DNA of 64,000 nucleotides from CAZPNX01 sp964588285 (GCA_964588285.1 CAZPNX010000012.1:9714-73713); one strand, 5' to 3'. Shown: positions 33,001 through 40,812, counted from the stretch's first letter. Made by a program: numbers and translations. Notes: generated by a model from the letters alone, not told the origin.

Positions 33001-33954
33001 TTCGATGTGCGCTGGGACACCACCATGGCGCTGAGCGACACCGCCAGCGTGGCCGGGCCCTACCAATTCAACGGCACCTCCTGGCTGCTGCCCAACCAGC
33101 TGATGGGTGGGACCATGTCCCCTTACGCCGGCTACTCGTTCAGGAACACCCGGGCCACCAACGCCATGCTGAGGGTGCCATACCACCAGGCTTGGAAGGG
33201 CAAGGACGACGGTAAGGCCCTGTGGCCCGAGGGCTGGCAGGTGCGGGTAACGGCCAGGTCTGGAGAAGGCCATGACGACGCCTGGTTCGGCATAGGCAAT
33301 GGCGCGGCACAGGGGATCGACCGCTGGGACTTCCCGGAACCGCCAAACGGCCTGGTGCCGGCGGCCGGATATTTCTATGTTGCTGACGAGAAATGCGCCG
33401 TGGACCTGAGGCCGGAACTGGGCCAGGGCCAGGTCTGGTACTACGAGTTGGCGGCCGGCGGACCGGTTTCTATGGAATTCGGGCTGTCCACGGGGATTCC
33501 GCCCGAGACCGCTATCTGGCTGCTGGACCCGGTCAGGCAGTCATCGTTTCCGATATCCGAGGGTTTTGCCTACCAGTACTCGCCCGAACCCGGCGAGACA
33601 GCCCGTCGCTTCAGGCTGGTGGCCGGGGCCGAGGAATACGTTCACGCTGTCCTGGCCGGAGCCTTCGGTCTGCCTCCCGCCACATTAATGGAGCACGGCC
33701 GGCCCAACCCGTTTTCTCAGACAACGACCATCAGCTATCAGTTGGCAACGGGCGGGCCGGTGCGGATGGCGGTCTACAACGTGGCCGGCCAGATGGTGAG
33801 GACGCTGGTAGACAGGACGCAGCAGCCGGGACGCTACGGAGTGCGCTGGGACGGCCGGGACGACCGGGGGCAGAGGGCGGCCAACGGCGTCTACTTAGTT
33901 AGGATGACGGCCGGGGGAGTAACTGCCAACCAGCGGTTGACGTTGATCAGGTAG
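30043..33954 (+). CDS. Large exported multidomain protein with FlgD/T9SS-type sorting domain
   Basis: 1303 residues with signal peptide (1-20). Residues ~25-465 contain repeated propeller-like blades (SDGQGGAIIAWQE, SIMVAWEDFRSGNGDIYA, GMFIAWEDFRSGAGSDIYAQ), probably a beta-propeller. Then two fibronectin-III-like domains (~480-660; YNWKVRAVNGS, YYWRVRAGSS), an Ig-like SbsA domain (~670-755; NNNVPVTSIVRVFFTEPV) and further beta domains. The last ~85 residues form a sorting module: HGRPNPFSQTTTISY, MAVYNVAGQMVRTLVD, RWDGRDDRGQRAANGVY. It is probably secreted or surface-displayed. A GGAGG site precedes the ATG. Confidence 0.85.
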   Translation: MKYALYIALAAMMAAVPALADWPQGGIPVGAAPGNDIGAAVVPDGQGGVIYIWLSSGENAIKARRIDRYGHDVWMSGQVAISPMGSTAPGGFSAVSDGQGGAIIAWQERTVSPYEVRIQRVDQDGNLVWPANGIPMWNGTTLREQSNPVLVKGPSRVFAVYHQNNPVPPNSIDLFAQCFDLNGNRQWGDYGAVVCTTAVGDNRNPATIARGDSSIMVAWEDFRSGNGDIYANALVNATAWVINGTPVCDLAGNQLKPVATLDGTGGMFIAWEDFRSGAGSDIYAQRYTSGGIMAWVPTGGVPVCTLSGDQKELDICRTAGNRALLVWTDQRLGAGNEDIYAMVLNDNGSQHWAETGGLMITNASGLQQLPRIAHSADGTKFVIAWEHPLASFNAGVYAQRINLDESFGWGTFVRQPDATHARKPMLVRGSDEHVFFAWEDDHNGDWDIYGQRAHWEGGGYIGSVVAPQLAEPANMGVVGTDQITFYWRRSPFPPGAEAYRLYAEDAGNPAINFGANSSDTFAQLTLPPGATYNWKVRAVNGSIPDSSDWSEVWQFTIDTSVPATPTLISPPNASHVDSNIVIFEWSLDTSAAMHHIQIDNDMGFSSPIVNDSMIGMPPYGYDFTFQPNGKYYWRVRAGSSAHVWSNWSQIWSVTVDTVPAGVDSTKPANNNNNVPVTSIVRVFFTEPVRTDTSLHFSCQPDPGNWQITQTGSILDFDPQSSFGYGTLYRINLTARDSAGNQTVVPEFSFTTENITDTVPPRLTVLANGVDMILGQQFVFECYAKDEHKLNLVHLTYGPAGSGTATGNVDMAPVSGSDSLWRYVIPANHITARGLQYQVWAQDSILAGGLSNVTNFPPDPTDFHVHAVSFPGGAYNTTYASDQWLMLSVPGDYTGVSLFDMLSDDLGAYDNTKWRLFDYQNTTLVEQGTGGSGVIRTGQAMWLRQRVSANIVLDFQGVHKSYGDRLRSQPAQVTLVPGWSDVGNPLAFDVRWDTTMALSDTASVAGPYQFNGTSWLLPNQLMGGTMSPYAGYSFRNTRATNAMLRVPYHQAWKGKDDGKALWPEGWQVRVTARSGEGHDDAWFGIGNGAAQGIDRWDFPEPPNGLVPAAGYFYVADEKCAVDLRPELGQGQVWYYELAAGGPVSMEFGLSTGIPPETAIWLLDPVRQSSFPISEGFAYQYSPEPGETARRFRLVAGAEEYVHAVLAGAFGLPPATLMEHGRPNPFSQTTTISYQLATGGPVRMAVYNVAGQMVRTLVDRTQQPGRYGVRWDGRDDRGQRAANGVYLVRMTAGGVTANQRLTLIR

Positions 33955-34004
33955 CGAGGCGGCCGACAGGTAATCAAGAGAAAGCATTTCGCTTCAGCAA
34001 GTCG

Positions 34005-34095
34005 GGCAAGTAAACCAGCCTCGGGGTGACAGGAATATCGGAACAGGTTGAGGAAGGGACGTCACCCGTTCGACTTGTCAGGCATGGTGACGGAC
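34005..34095. repeat. Intergenic inverted-repeat element, CTCGGGGTGAC type
   Basis: CTCGGGGTGAC (34020-34030) faces GTCACCCG (34061-34068), and AAGTCGGGCAAGT upstream faces GACTTGTCAGGC downstream. The same CTCGGGGTGAC end occurs at 37387-37397. This looks like a dispersed non-coding repeat fragment. The rest of 33955-34220 holds only a terminator and a promoter. Confidence 0.5.
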
Positions 34096-34114
34096 TCAGG
34101 TTTAAAGGCTTGGT

Positions 34115-34145
34115 AAGGGCCGGGGCAAAACGCCCCGGCCCTTTT
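34115..34145 (+). terminator. Intrinsic terminator after the 1303-residue protein gene
   Basis: A 12-bp G+C-rich stem AAGGGCCGGGGC/GCCCCGGCCCTT with loop AAAAC, continuing into five T. Confidence 0.9.
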
Positions 34146-34158
34146 TGCTCCGGTCCGC

Positions 34159-34188
34159 TTGCAATCTCTCACTTTTTTACGTTATCAT
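34159..34188 (+). promoter_or_regulatory. Likely promoter of the PhoH-family gene
   Basis: TTGCAA (34159-34164), 18 bp, TATCAT (34183-34188). Predicted leader about 26 nt. Confidence 0.5.
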
Positions 34189-34220
34189 TATTCCCGAAAC
34201 GCAGAAAAGGAGCCGCCAGC

Positions 34221-35555
34221 ATGGCCGGGCGAGAGAAGAAAAAGCTGTTCATCCTGGACACCAACGTCATCCTCTACGACCACAGCTGCCTCTACAACTT
34301 CCAGGAGCACGACGTGGTGGTGCCCATCGTGGTGCTGGAGGAGCTGGACAAGTTCAAGAAGGGCGGAGACCTCATCAACTACGAAGCCCGGGAGTTCGTT
34401 CGCGAGCTGGACCGGCTGGCCGGCGACCAACTCTTCACCCGCGGCGTTGCCTTGGGCAAGGGGCGGGGCAGGCTCTACGTCAAGGTGGAGGATCCGCATT
34501 CCGAGGTCATTTACCATTCCTTTTCGGCCAACAAGTCGGACCACCGCATCCTGGCCCTGGCCGAGCAGCTGTCGGGCAAGCTCAAGGAGCGGCGGGTGAT
34601 CATAGTCAGCAAGGACATCAACCTGAGGATGAAGGCCAAAAGCCTGGGGCTGCAGGCCGAGGACTACGAGACCGGCAAGATCCAAAATGTGGACAAACTC
34701 TACGGCCAGACCCCGGTGCTGGAGGACCTGGACAAGGCGGCCATCTCCAAGTTCTACGAGGAGCCGCATCGGGTGCCGCTGGCCGAGCTGCCCGAGCTCA
34801 AGAATCCCCTGCCCAACCAGTACTTCATTTTAAAGAACAACAGCTCCAGCGTCCTGGCCCATTACAACGCCGAGCTGAACTCCCTGGAGAGGGTAGCCAA
34901 GCGTCCGGCCTACGGCATCGAGCCGCGCAACGCCGAGCAGATATTCTCCCTGGACGCCCTGATGCGGCCCGAGGTCCAGCTGGTGGCCCTCACCGGCAAG
35001 GCCGGCACCGGCAAGACCCTGCTGGCCCTGGCGGCGGCTCTGGAACAAAGACGAAGCTTCCACCAGATCTACCTGGCCCGGCCGGTGGTGCCCTTAGCCA
35101 ATAGGGACATCGGTTTTCTGCCCGGGGACATCAAGTCCAAGATCGATCCCTACATGGAGCCGTTGTGGGACAACCTCTCGGTCATCAAGCACCGTTTTGC
35201 TCCGGAGAGCAAGGAGCACGCCAAGATCAACGAGCTGGTGCAGAACGAGAAGCTGATCATCACCGCCCTGGCCTTCATCCGCGGGCGCAGCCTGTCCAAC
35301 ATCTGCTTCATCGTGGACGAGGCCCAGAACCTGACGCCGCTGGAGGTGAAAACCATCATCACCCGGGCCGGCGAGGGGGCCAAGATCGTGTTCACCGGGG
35401 ACGTCTACCAGATAGACTCCCCATACTTGGACGCCCAGTCCAACGGGCTGACCTACCTCATCGACCGCATGAAGGGCCAGAAACTTTTCGCCCACGTCAA
35501 CCTGGTCAAGGGCGAACGATCGCACCTGGCCGAGCTGGCTTCGGACCTGCTGTGA
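34221..35555 (+). CDS. PhoH-family protein: PIN nuclease domain plus P-loop ATPase
   Basis: 444 residues from ATG 34221, preceded by AAAAGGAG; the frame extends upstream only through the terminator. Residues ~8-140 form a PIN domain (FILDTNVILYDHS, VVLEELDKFKKG, SKDINLRMKAKSLG with conserved acidic residues). Residues ~245-444 are the PhoH ATPase: Walker A TGKAGTGKT, PVVPLANRDIGFLPGD, Walker B FIVDEAQNLTP and IVFTGDVYQID. This PIN-PhoH (YlaK/PhoH2) arrangement has been described as an RNA helicase-nuclease of the toxin-antitoxin lineage. Confidence 0.93.
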   Translation: MAGREKKKLFILDTNVILYDHSCLYNFQEHDVVVPIVVLEELDKFKKGGDLINYEAREFVRELDRLAGDQLFTRGVALGKGRGRLYVKVEDPHSEVIYHSFSANKSDHRILALAEQLSGKLKERRVIIVSKDINLRMKAKSLGLQAEDYETGKIQNVDKLYGQTPVLEDLDKAAISKFYEEPHRVPLAELPELKNPLPNQYFILKNNSSSVLAHYNAELNSLERVAKRPAYGIEPRNAEQIFSLDALMRPEVQLVALTGKAGTGKTLLALAAALEQRRSFHQIYLARPVVPLANRDIGFLPGDIKSKIDPYMEPLWDNLSVIKHRFAPESKEHAKINELVQNEKLIITALAFIRGRSLSNICFIVDEAQNLTPLEVKTIITRAGEGAKIVFTGDVYQIDSPYLDAQSNGLTYLIDRMKGQKLFAHVNLVKGERSHLAELASDLL

Positions 35556-35558
35556 TGT

Positions 35559-35692
35559 CTCTCACCAAGGCACGGAGGCACCAAGGCTTTTTACTCAATA
35601 GCCCCGTTCCCTGGTGAGATAAGAAAGGTCCGGAGGAAAGATGTTCGAGAAATATTTTTCATCGTCTTTGTGTCTTGGTGCCTTTGTGAGAG
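35559..35692. repeat. Intergenic element with imperfect terminal inverted repeats
   Basis: CTCTCACCAAGGCACGG... (35559 on) is answered by CTTGGTGCCTTTGTGAGAG (35674-35692). CACGGAGGCACCAAGG near the left end and TTTGTGTCTTGGTGCC near the right are related motifs. No coding potential is seen. It fills the gap between the PhoH and GroES-like genes and may contain the latter's leader. Confidence 0.6.
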
Positions 35693-35698
35693 TGAAGT

Positions 35699-36064
35699 AT
35701 GGCCAATAAGAAGCAGATAATCATGATCGGGGACCGGGTGCTGATAGATCCCGAGGCCGGACCGGATCGCACCCAGACCGGGCTCTATCTTCCGCCAACC
35801 GTCAAGGAAAAGGACAAGGTCCAGGGAGGCTTTGTGGTCAAGGTGGGGCCGGGCTATCCCTTCCAGGATCCCAACAAATGCGACGAACCCTGGTCGGCCA
35901 AGAGGTCCGGAGATCTCCGCTACATCCCACTCCAGATCTACGAGGGGGACTACGCCCTGTTCCTGCGCGACGCGGCCTTCGAGATCGAGTTCGAGGAAAA
36001 AAAGTATCTGATCGTGCCCTACGGTTCCATCCTGGCGGTGGTGCGGGGCGAGCTGGGGCTGTGA
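35699..36064 (+). CDS. GroES-like co-chaperonin family protein
   Basis: 121 residues. MIGDRVLIDPEAGPDRTQTG, LYLPPTVKEKDKVQGG, VVKVGPG and the final KKYLIVPYGSILAVV follow the Cpn10 fold. A ~25-residue insertion after the GPG motif (YPFQDPNKCDEPW...) and the absence of a neighbouring groEL set it apart from true GroES. Similar lone proteins are known in Bacteroidetes-type genomes. Function is uncertain: co-chaperone or a repurposed Cpn10 fold. Confidence 0.8.
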   Translation: MANKKQIIMIGDRVLIDPEAGPDRTQTGLYLPPTVKEKDKVQGGFVVKVGPGYPFQDPNKCDEPWSAKRSGDLRYIPLQIYEGDYALFLRDAAFEIEFEEKKYLIVPYGSILAVVRGELGL

Positions 36065-36142
36065 CATCTTTGCCAGGGATCGGCACGGATCATATATGAA
36101 AGAATACCGGAAAAATCCGCGGAAATCTGTGGCAGAAAAGAT

Positions 36143-36784
36143 ATGCTGCAAGCCGTCATCTTCGACGCCGACGGCGTCATCATAGACTCGGAGAAGATAT
36201 GGGACCTGGCCCAGGAAGAATTCCTGCGTCGTCGGGGAATATCCTACGAAAGGGAGCGGGTAAAGCTTGTCTGCACCGCCAATTCACCGGTGGGGGCCAT
36301 AAGGGCATTGCAGGAGATGTACGGTTTTTCCGGCGACCCGGAGCAGATGTCCGAGGAGAGGATCGCCATCGTTCGAGAGCACTACCAGAAGCAGGGAGTC
36401 CCGCTGGTTCCCGGTTTCACCGACTTCTTCGCCAAGGTCAGAAAAAAATACCTGGCGGCCGTGGCCACGGCCATGGAGCAGGGGTTGTTGGGTCTGGTGG
36501 CGGAGAGGCTGGAACTACGAGGTCTTTTCGGTGAGCACATATACTCTATTTCCGAGATCGGCTACGTGCCCAAGCCCAATCCCGACATCTTCCTCTACGC
36601 CGCCAACAGGCTTGGGGTCAAACCAGGGAACTGCCTGGTGATAGAGGACTCGCCTAACGGCATCGAGTCGGCCCGGCGGGCCGGGATGCGCTGCGTGGCT
36701 CTGACCACTACCTTCGGGCGGGAGAGGCTGGGGGGAGCGGACCAGGTGGTTGACGGCTTCGAGGAGATAGACTTAGTCTTCTGA
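36143..36784 (+). CDS. HAD-family phosphatase, beta-phosphoglucomutase-like
   Basis: 213 residues with all four HAD motifs: FDADGVIIDSE (nucleophile Asp8 and acid/base Asp10), an ATAMEQ in place of the usual T/S motif II context, KPNPDIFLYA (motif III Lys), and IEDSPNGIESARRAG (motif IV). The helical cap lies between motifs I and II. Probable sugar-phosphate phosphatase or mutase. The first base change ATAM suggests motif II Thr is in VATAME. Confidence 0.88.
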   Translation: MLQAVIFDADGVIIDSEKIWDLAQEEFLRRRGISYERERVKLVCTANSPVGAIRALQEMYGFSGDPEQMSEERIAIVREHYQKQGVPLVPGFTDFFAKVRKKYLAAVATAMEQGLLGLVAERLELRGLFGEHIYSISEIGYVPKPNPDIFLYAANRLGVKPGNCLVIEDSPNGIESARRAGMRCVALTTTFGRERLGGADQVVDGFEEIDLVF

Positions 36785-36808
36785 TACCATTATAGCTTTA
36801 TCTATAAA

Positions 36809-36844
36809 AAACAGGAGAGCCCGCAGATGCGGGCTCTCCTGTTT
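36809..36844. terminator. Bidirectional terminator between convergent genes
   Basis: A 16-bp perfect stem AAACAGGAGAGCCCGC / GCGGGCTCTCCTGTTT with loop AGAT. The A-run on the left gives a T-tract for the minus-strand operon; on the plus side there are only three T. Confidence 0.88.
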
Positions 36845-36858
36845 AATCCAATCCTTTT

Positions 36859-37269
36859 CTATTCTACATAGACTTCCACCCGGTCGCCGGACTCTTCGTC
36901 CTCGACGTCCACCATCTGGTAGCGGCCGTTGACGGCGAACTGGTCGAACAGGCTCTCGATGTCCTCGAAGCTTTCGGCGTCCAGCCTGATGCCCTTGGCC
37001 TCCATCTTTTCCTTGGCCTGCTCCGGCATCATCATGTGGAATTTGCCGCCCAGCTTTCCGGCGATCTTTAAAAGGGAGAGGGGCACGGTCACCCTGACCT
37101 TGGGCCTCTCCGAACCCTTTTCGAAAACCCGGACCTTTAGCCAGTGGGCTCGGCCGTTCTGCAGGCCGGAACCGGGCGACTCGATGGCCGCCAAGAGCTT
37201 GGCTCCCTCCTCGGCGGTTATCTTCTTCTCCTCGACCATGCGTAGGATGCGGATGCGTTCTTCAGACAT
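36859..37269 (-). CDS. SHOCT-like envelope-stress protein, last gene of the DUF2089 operon region
   Basis: 136 residues from the ATG at 37269, preceded by AAAGGA; an upstream ATG (37293) lacks a ribosome-binding site. The N terminus MSEERIRILRMVEEKKITAE and EGAKLLAAIE is the short helical SHOCT/YvlB-N motif shared with the DUF4097 protein (40.8 kb) and the C terminus of the protein at 38.7 kb. Residues ~40-136 are unassigned (HWLKVRVFEKGSERPKVRV, VPLSLLKIAGKLGGKFHM), ending in an acidic tail. It probably belongs functionally with the upstream operon although a 157-bp repeat-bearing gap intervenes. Confidence 0.75.
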   Translation of the reverse strand: MSEERIRILRMVEEKKITAEEGAKLLAAIESPGSGLQNGRAHWLKVRVFEKGSERPKVRVTVPLSLLKIAGKLGGKFHMMMPEQAKEKMEAKGIRLDAESFEDIESLFDQFAVNGRYQMVDVEDEESGDRVEVYVE

Positions 37270-37307
37270 GTGACTATTTCCTTTCAAAAACATTATCCAG
37301 GGCCTGC

Positions 37308-37397
37308 GTCATCCTGAGATGCCTTCCGTGCCCAACGGGTTGAAGGATGACAGCATCATCCCTCAACTTGCCTGGCGTGGAGCAAACTCGGGGTGAC
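37308..37397. repeat. Intergenic inverted-repeat element, GTCATCCTGAG/CTCGGGGTGAC
   Basis: GTCATCCTGAG (37308-37318) and CTCGGGGTGAC (37387-37397) are complementary ends allowing G-T pairs. Inside, TTGAAGGATGACAG and CATCCCTCAACTTGCC form a further partial inverted repeat. The right end is identical to that at 34020-34030. Confidence 0.6.
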
Positions 37398-37426
37398 ATT
37401 TATGAGTAAGATTGTCGGCATAACGT

Positions 37427-38695
37427 TCACCGAAGTTCTGTTTGGACCGCCGGGTCGAACCCGATGAAGCGGCGGAACGGTTCGGAGAACAGCAGGGGCA
37501 GGGCGATGAACCCGGGGATGATCATGCAGGCGGAGATGATGAGCCTGACCGGCAGGAACTCGGCCAGCACCCCGCCCAGGGCCATGCCCAGCGGCATCAG
37601 GCCGCCGGTGACCGTGCCCATCAGGGAGAAGACCTTGCCCCGCATGTCGGCCGGGGTGGCCATTTGCATCACCGAGCTGATGAGGGTGTTGACCACCGAG
37701 TTGCAGGCGGCCCCCAGCAGGCCCACGGCCAGCATGGGGTAGAACCCCACCAAGGGGAAAAGGGCCCACAGCAGACAGGTCAGGCCCAGGCCGGCGTTGA
37801 AGACGGCGAAACGCCGCTTTGGCGGTACCGGCAACGCCGACAGGGCCAGAAGGCCGGCCAGGAAACCGGCGGTGACCACGGCCATGGCCAGGCCGTACCT
37901 GGCCGGGCCCAGCCCGGCCGTCTTTTGGAACATGGGCAGTATCAGGATGAAGCCCATGTTGCCGAAGAGGTTCATGCCGGCGGCCAGCAGTATCAGGTCG
38001 CGCAAGCCGCGGATGCGCCAGACGAAATCCAGGCCGCCCTTGAAGTCCTTCCAGAAATGGAACTCGGGGGCGGCGTGGAACACCTTGGGGACGCGGATGA
38101 ACAGCGAGGCCGCCCCGGCGTAGATGTAGGAAAGCCCGTTGAAAAGGAACAGCAGGGGGGGCCCCAGGAACTGGTAAATGAGGCCGCCGGCCGAGTTGCC
38201 CAGGATGCCGGTCGAGGTGCCGATCAGGCCGAACACCGAGTTGGCCCGGACTATTTGGTCGCGCTTGACTATATCCGGCAGCACCGAACCCACCGCCGGA
38301 TTGAAGAAGGCGCCGCCCAGTCCCATGACCGTGCCGGCGGCGAAGACCATCCACACCTGGCAGCGCCCGGCCAGGGCGGCGGCGCCAACCAGGACCACGG
38401 CCAGGCCGCGGGCCATGTCCGACCAGGCCAGAACCAGGCGGCGGTCGGCGCGGTCCACCCAGACGCCAGCGGCCGGGGAGACCAGGATGCGAGGCAGTGC
38501 GGTGGCGGCCATCAGGGCTCCCATGACGGCGGTGGAGCCGGTGGCGGCCAGGACCCAGAAGCCTAGGGCGATCTCATACACTACGTCCCCCAGCGAGGAG
38601 ACCAGCTGTCCCTGCCACAGCAGCAGGAAGTTCCGATTCCAGAGCCCGGCGCACGCAGCGGCGGACGGCGGAGCAACGGCGGCGGCCTCGGCCAT
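37427..38695 (-). CDS. Major facilitator superfamily transporter
   Basis: 422 residues, about 12 hydrophobic segments. The N-terminal half has NRNFLLLWQGQLVSSLGD and the MFS loop VDRADRRLVLAWSD; the order fits the EntS/MdfA-like MFS_3 group of drug or siderophore exporters. It starts 8 bp after the LiaF-like gene, so it belongs to the stress operon and may be its effector pump. Confidence 0.88.
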   Translation of the reverse strand: MAEAAAVAPPSAAACAGLWNRNFLLLWQGQLVSSLGDVVYEIALGFWVLAATGSTAVMGALMAATALPRILVSPAAGVWVDRADRRLVLAWSDMARGLAVVLVGAAALAGRCQVWMVFAAGTVMGLGGAFFNPAVGSVLPDIVKRDQIVRANSVFGLIGTSTGILGNSAGGLIYQFLGPPLLFLFNGLSYIYAGAASLFIRVPKVFHAAPEFHFWKDFKGGLDFVWRIRGLRDLILLAAGMNLFGNMGFILILPMFQKTAGLGPARYGLAMAVVTAGFLAGLLALSALPVPPKRRFAVFNAGLGLTCLLWALFPLVGFYPMLAVGLLGAACNSVVNTLISSVMQMATPADMRGKVFSLMGTVTGGLMPLGMALGGVLAEFLPVRLIISACMIIPGFIALPLLFSEPFRRFIGFDPAVQTELR

Positions 38696-38702
38696 GTGTG
38701 CC

Positions 38703-39062
38703 TCAGGCGCCTCTCAGCTTTTTAGCCGCCTCGTCGGCCGACATCCGGCCCTCCTCGACTGCCTTAAGGATCTCGGCCCGACCGCTATCCGCCGTTTCCC
38801 CATGGTCCTTACTGAGGTCTTCTCCATGGCAGCAGCCTTCCCGGACGATCTTGAATTTATGCGAGGGGCGTCCGTCCCTCCAGGCCACCAGGTCGAGGAT
38901 CTTCATCAGACCCCAGGCGATGAGCAGTATGGGCCAGTCCCTGGAGAAGGAGAAGTCGAAGCCAAGCAGGCCGTGGTTGGAGAGCAGCAGGAATATTCCC
39001 AGCAGAATCCAGAAAAGGCCCCACATGATCTTGCGGGGGCGGCTGAAGGAGAACCAGAACAT
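38703..39062 (-). CDS. LiaF/DUF5668-like membrane protein with C-terminal SHOCT motif
   Basis: 119 residues. The N-terminal part MWGLFWILLGIFLLLSNHGL and DFSFSRDWPILLIAWGLMK forms two membrane segments of the LiaI-LiaF-like (DUF5668) type. A cytoplasmic linker is followed by GRAEILKAVEEGRMSADEAA, a SHOCT-like helix pair. GAAAGGAAG precedes the ATG. It resembles the 58-residue protein encoded just upstream (shared LLSNHG, RDWP). Confidence 0.8.
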   Translation of the reverse strand: MFWFSFSRPRKIMWGLFWILLGIFLLLSNHGLLGFDFSFSRDWPILLIAWGLMKILDLVAWRDGRPSHKFKIVREGCCHGEDLSKDHGETADSGRAEILKAVEEGRMSADEAAKKLRGA

Positions 39063-39153
39063 TCGCGCTTCCTTTCATCTTGCCCGCCGGGGCAGGAGGG
39101 ACGATGTCCCTTTTCGTCCGGGGCGGGATGTTTTCGGTTGTTGGGCGGCGCCC

Positions 39154-39330
39154 TCAGATGCTGTCCAGGAGTTCCGATACGCCTATCAGGACCAGGATGA
39201 CCGGCCAGTCCTGGCGGAATGAGAACCGGGCGTCGATGACGCCGTGGTTCGACAGCAGGATCAGAGTCCCGGCGGCCATGAAGGCCAGCCCCCAGACTGC
39301 CTTGCTGACGATGCGTTTTATGTGGCTCAT
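39154..39330 (-). CDS. 58-residue DUF5668-like two-helix membrane protein
   Basis: Begins MSHIKRIVSKAVWGLAF behind a near-perfect AAGGAGG site 4-5 bp upstream. The two hydrophobic segments (AVWGLAFMAAGTLILL and DWPVILVLIGVSELL) with the linking LSNHGVIDARFSFRQDWP match residues 12-60 of the neighbouring 119-residue protein, so they are paralogues. It lacks the SHOCT tail. Too short for most gene finders. Confidence 0.8.
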   Translation of the reverse strand: MSHIKRIVSKAVWGLAFMAAGTLILLSNHGVIDARFSFRQDWPVILVLIGVSELLDSI

Positions 39331-39348
39331 GTTACCTCCTTGTTGATG

Positions 39349-39540
39349 TCAGATCCCCAGAAGGGGGCGGCCCGACCCTGTCGATGCGGACCCGCCGGCC
39401 GCATCCCGGCCATTACCATGCTCCCGGCCGGGCGCGCCATCCTGGCCGTCGTCGGCCGTCCTTGAAGATGTCCCGCCCCACGATGACTCGTCGTGGGGGG
39501 TGAGGTAGAGGAATCCATCGGCATCCGGCATGATGGCCAT
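39349..39540 (-). CDS. Doubtful 63-residue hydrophilic ORF
   Basis: Lies 9 bp after the DUF4097 gene and 18 bp before the 58-residue gene, with AGGAGA 5 bp before its ATG. The product (MAIMPDADGFLYLTPHDESS..., Gly/Asp/Ser-rich, no membrane segment) matches nothing I know. Position and ribosome-binding site support it; composition is not convincing. Confidence 0.3.
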   Translation of the reverse strand: MAIMPDADGFLYLTPHDESSWGGTSSRTADDGQDGAPGREHGNGRDAAGGSASTGSGRPLLGI

Positions 39541-39549
39541 GGCGCTCTC

Positions 39550-40812
39550 CTATCCGATGCTGATGTCGCCGCTGGTGGTTCTGACCGAGACGGCCACCCG
39601 GCCGGCGCCCAGCCTTCCCGTAAGCCTCCGGCTGGTCTGGTTCCGCTCTGCCAGCTCCAGGCTGCAGTCGATGTCCCCGCTGGCGGTGGAGGCCTCGAGC
39701 GACATGTCCGAACCGTCCGGGACCTCGAGCTCCACGTCCCCGCTGACGCTGGCCAGACGGATGTCGCCGCCCGGGGACGACCGGAGTTCTACGGAGATGT
39801 CGCCGGAGGTGGTGGAAGCCTTCAGGCCCTCCAGCATTTCCGCCTCTAGCTCCAGGTCCCCGGAGACGGTGCTCACCTCCGCCCGCCCGCGCTCCAGCTT
39901 CAGGGATAGGTCGCCGCTCACGGACTGGGCGACCAGCTCGCCGGAGAAATCGGCCGCCTCGATATCGCCGCTGGCTGTCTGTATCCTGACAGAGGCCTGG
40001 ATGCACTTGGCCAACTCGATGTCCCCCGAAGCGGTTGAGATCTCAATGGTCCCGGAGCAGCCGTCTAGCGATACCTCGCCCGAGGTGGAATTGATCTTGG
40101 CCCCGCCGGCGGCGCCGGTCACCTCGATCTCGCCCGAGGCCGTCCCCAGCTCCAGGGCCAGCCCCTTCGGCACCTCCAGTTCGAAGTCCACCTGGGCCCG
40201 GCGTTTCTTGGTCCAGGGCGGGCCCTCCAGCTTGACGCGCAGCGTGCCACCGTCGTTCTCGGCCACCACCTTTAGGGATTTCAGCCTTTCCTGGGCCTCG
40301 CCCTCGTCGTCGCCGTAAACGTGGACCTGGGCCTTGATAACGATCTGGTCGGTATCATTTCCGGTCACAGAGATCTCGCTGCGGGGCTGGCTCAGGGACA
40401 GCGCCCTGATCCCCTCGGCCGGGACGGTGACCACCTGCTCCTCCTCGGCGTGGTGGGCGCCGAAGCAGCACTCCACAATCTTGGGGAGGTCGGGCACCCG
40501 GGGCACCTTGGGGACCCGGGGGATCCGGAAATGGATGTGCCTCTCCCGGTGCCGTTCCATCCTCTCCCGGGCCAGCTCCATCTTCTCCCGGGCGCGCTCC
40601 ATGGCCTCGGCGGCCACCAGGCCGGGGTTGACCTCGTCCATCACCCGGGCCACGATCCGGGCCGGGTCGGGGCCGTGTTCCCGGTATTCATCCTCATCAC
40701 TGCTGGCCGGGGCAGGGGGCTCCTTGATGGCCGCCAGCAGCCCCTCGGCCTCCTGGGAGGTGATCTTGCCGGACTCCAGGAGCTTCAATATCCTCAAAGT
40801 TTCGTCAGACAT
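39550..40812 (-). CDS. SHOCT-DUF4097 (YvlB/LiaX-like) protein
   Basis: 420 residues. Residues 1-30 (ETLRILKLLESGKITSQEAE) are the SHOCT-like helices. Residues ~60-105 are a charged arginine/glutamate coiled coil. From ~125 to the end is a right-handed beta-helix of DUF4097 type with the recurrent TASGDIE / TTSGDIS / SVSGDLS strand at roughly 17-20-residue spacing. YvlB and LiaX of Firmicutes share this layout and take part in antimicrobial-peptide and envelope-stress sensing. No signal peptide is visible. Confidence 0.87.
   Translation of the reverse strand: MSDETLRILKLLESGKITSQEAEGLLAAIKEPPAPASSDEDEYREHGPDPARIVARVMDEVNPGLVAAEAMERAREKMELARERMERHRERHIHFRIPRVPKVPRVPDLPKIVECCFGAHHAEEEQVVTVPAEGIRALSLSQPRSEISVTGNDTDQIVIKAQVHVYGDDEGEAQERLKSLKVVAENDGGTLRVKLEGPPWTKKRRAQVDFELEVPKGLALELGTASGEIEVTGAAGGAKINSTSGEVSLDGCSGTIEISTASGDIELAKCIQASVRIQTASGDIEAADFSGELVAQSVSGDLSLKLERGRAEVSTVSGDLELEAEMLEGLKASTTSGDISVELRSSPGGDIRLASVSGDVELEVPDGSDMSLEASTASGDIDCSLELAERNQTSRRLTGRLGAGRVAVSVRTTSGDISIG

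Noticed and set aside
37442..38566. 374-codon plus-strand frame opposite the MFS gene
   Set aside because: His/Gly/Gln-rich antisense artefact with no membrane segments or known domain.
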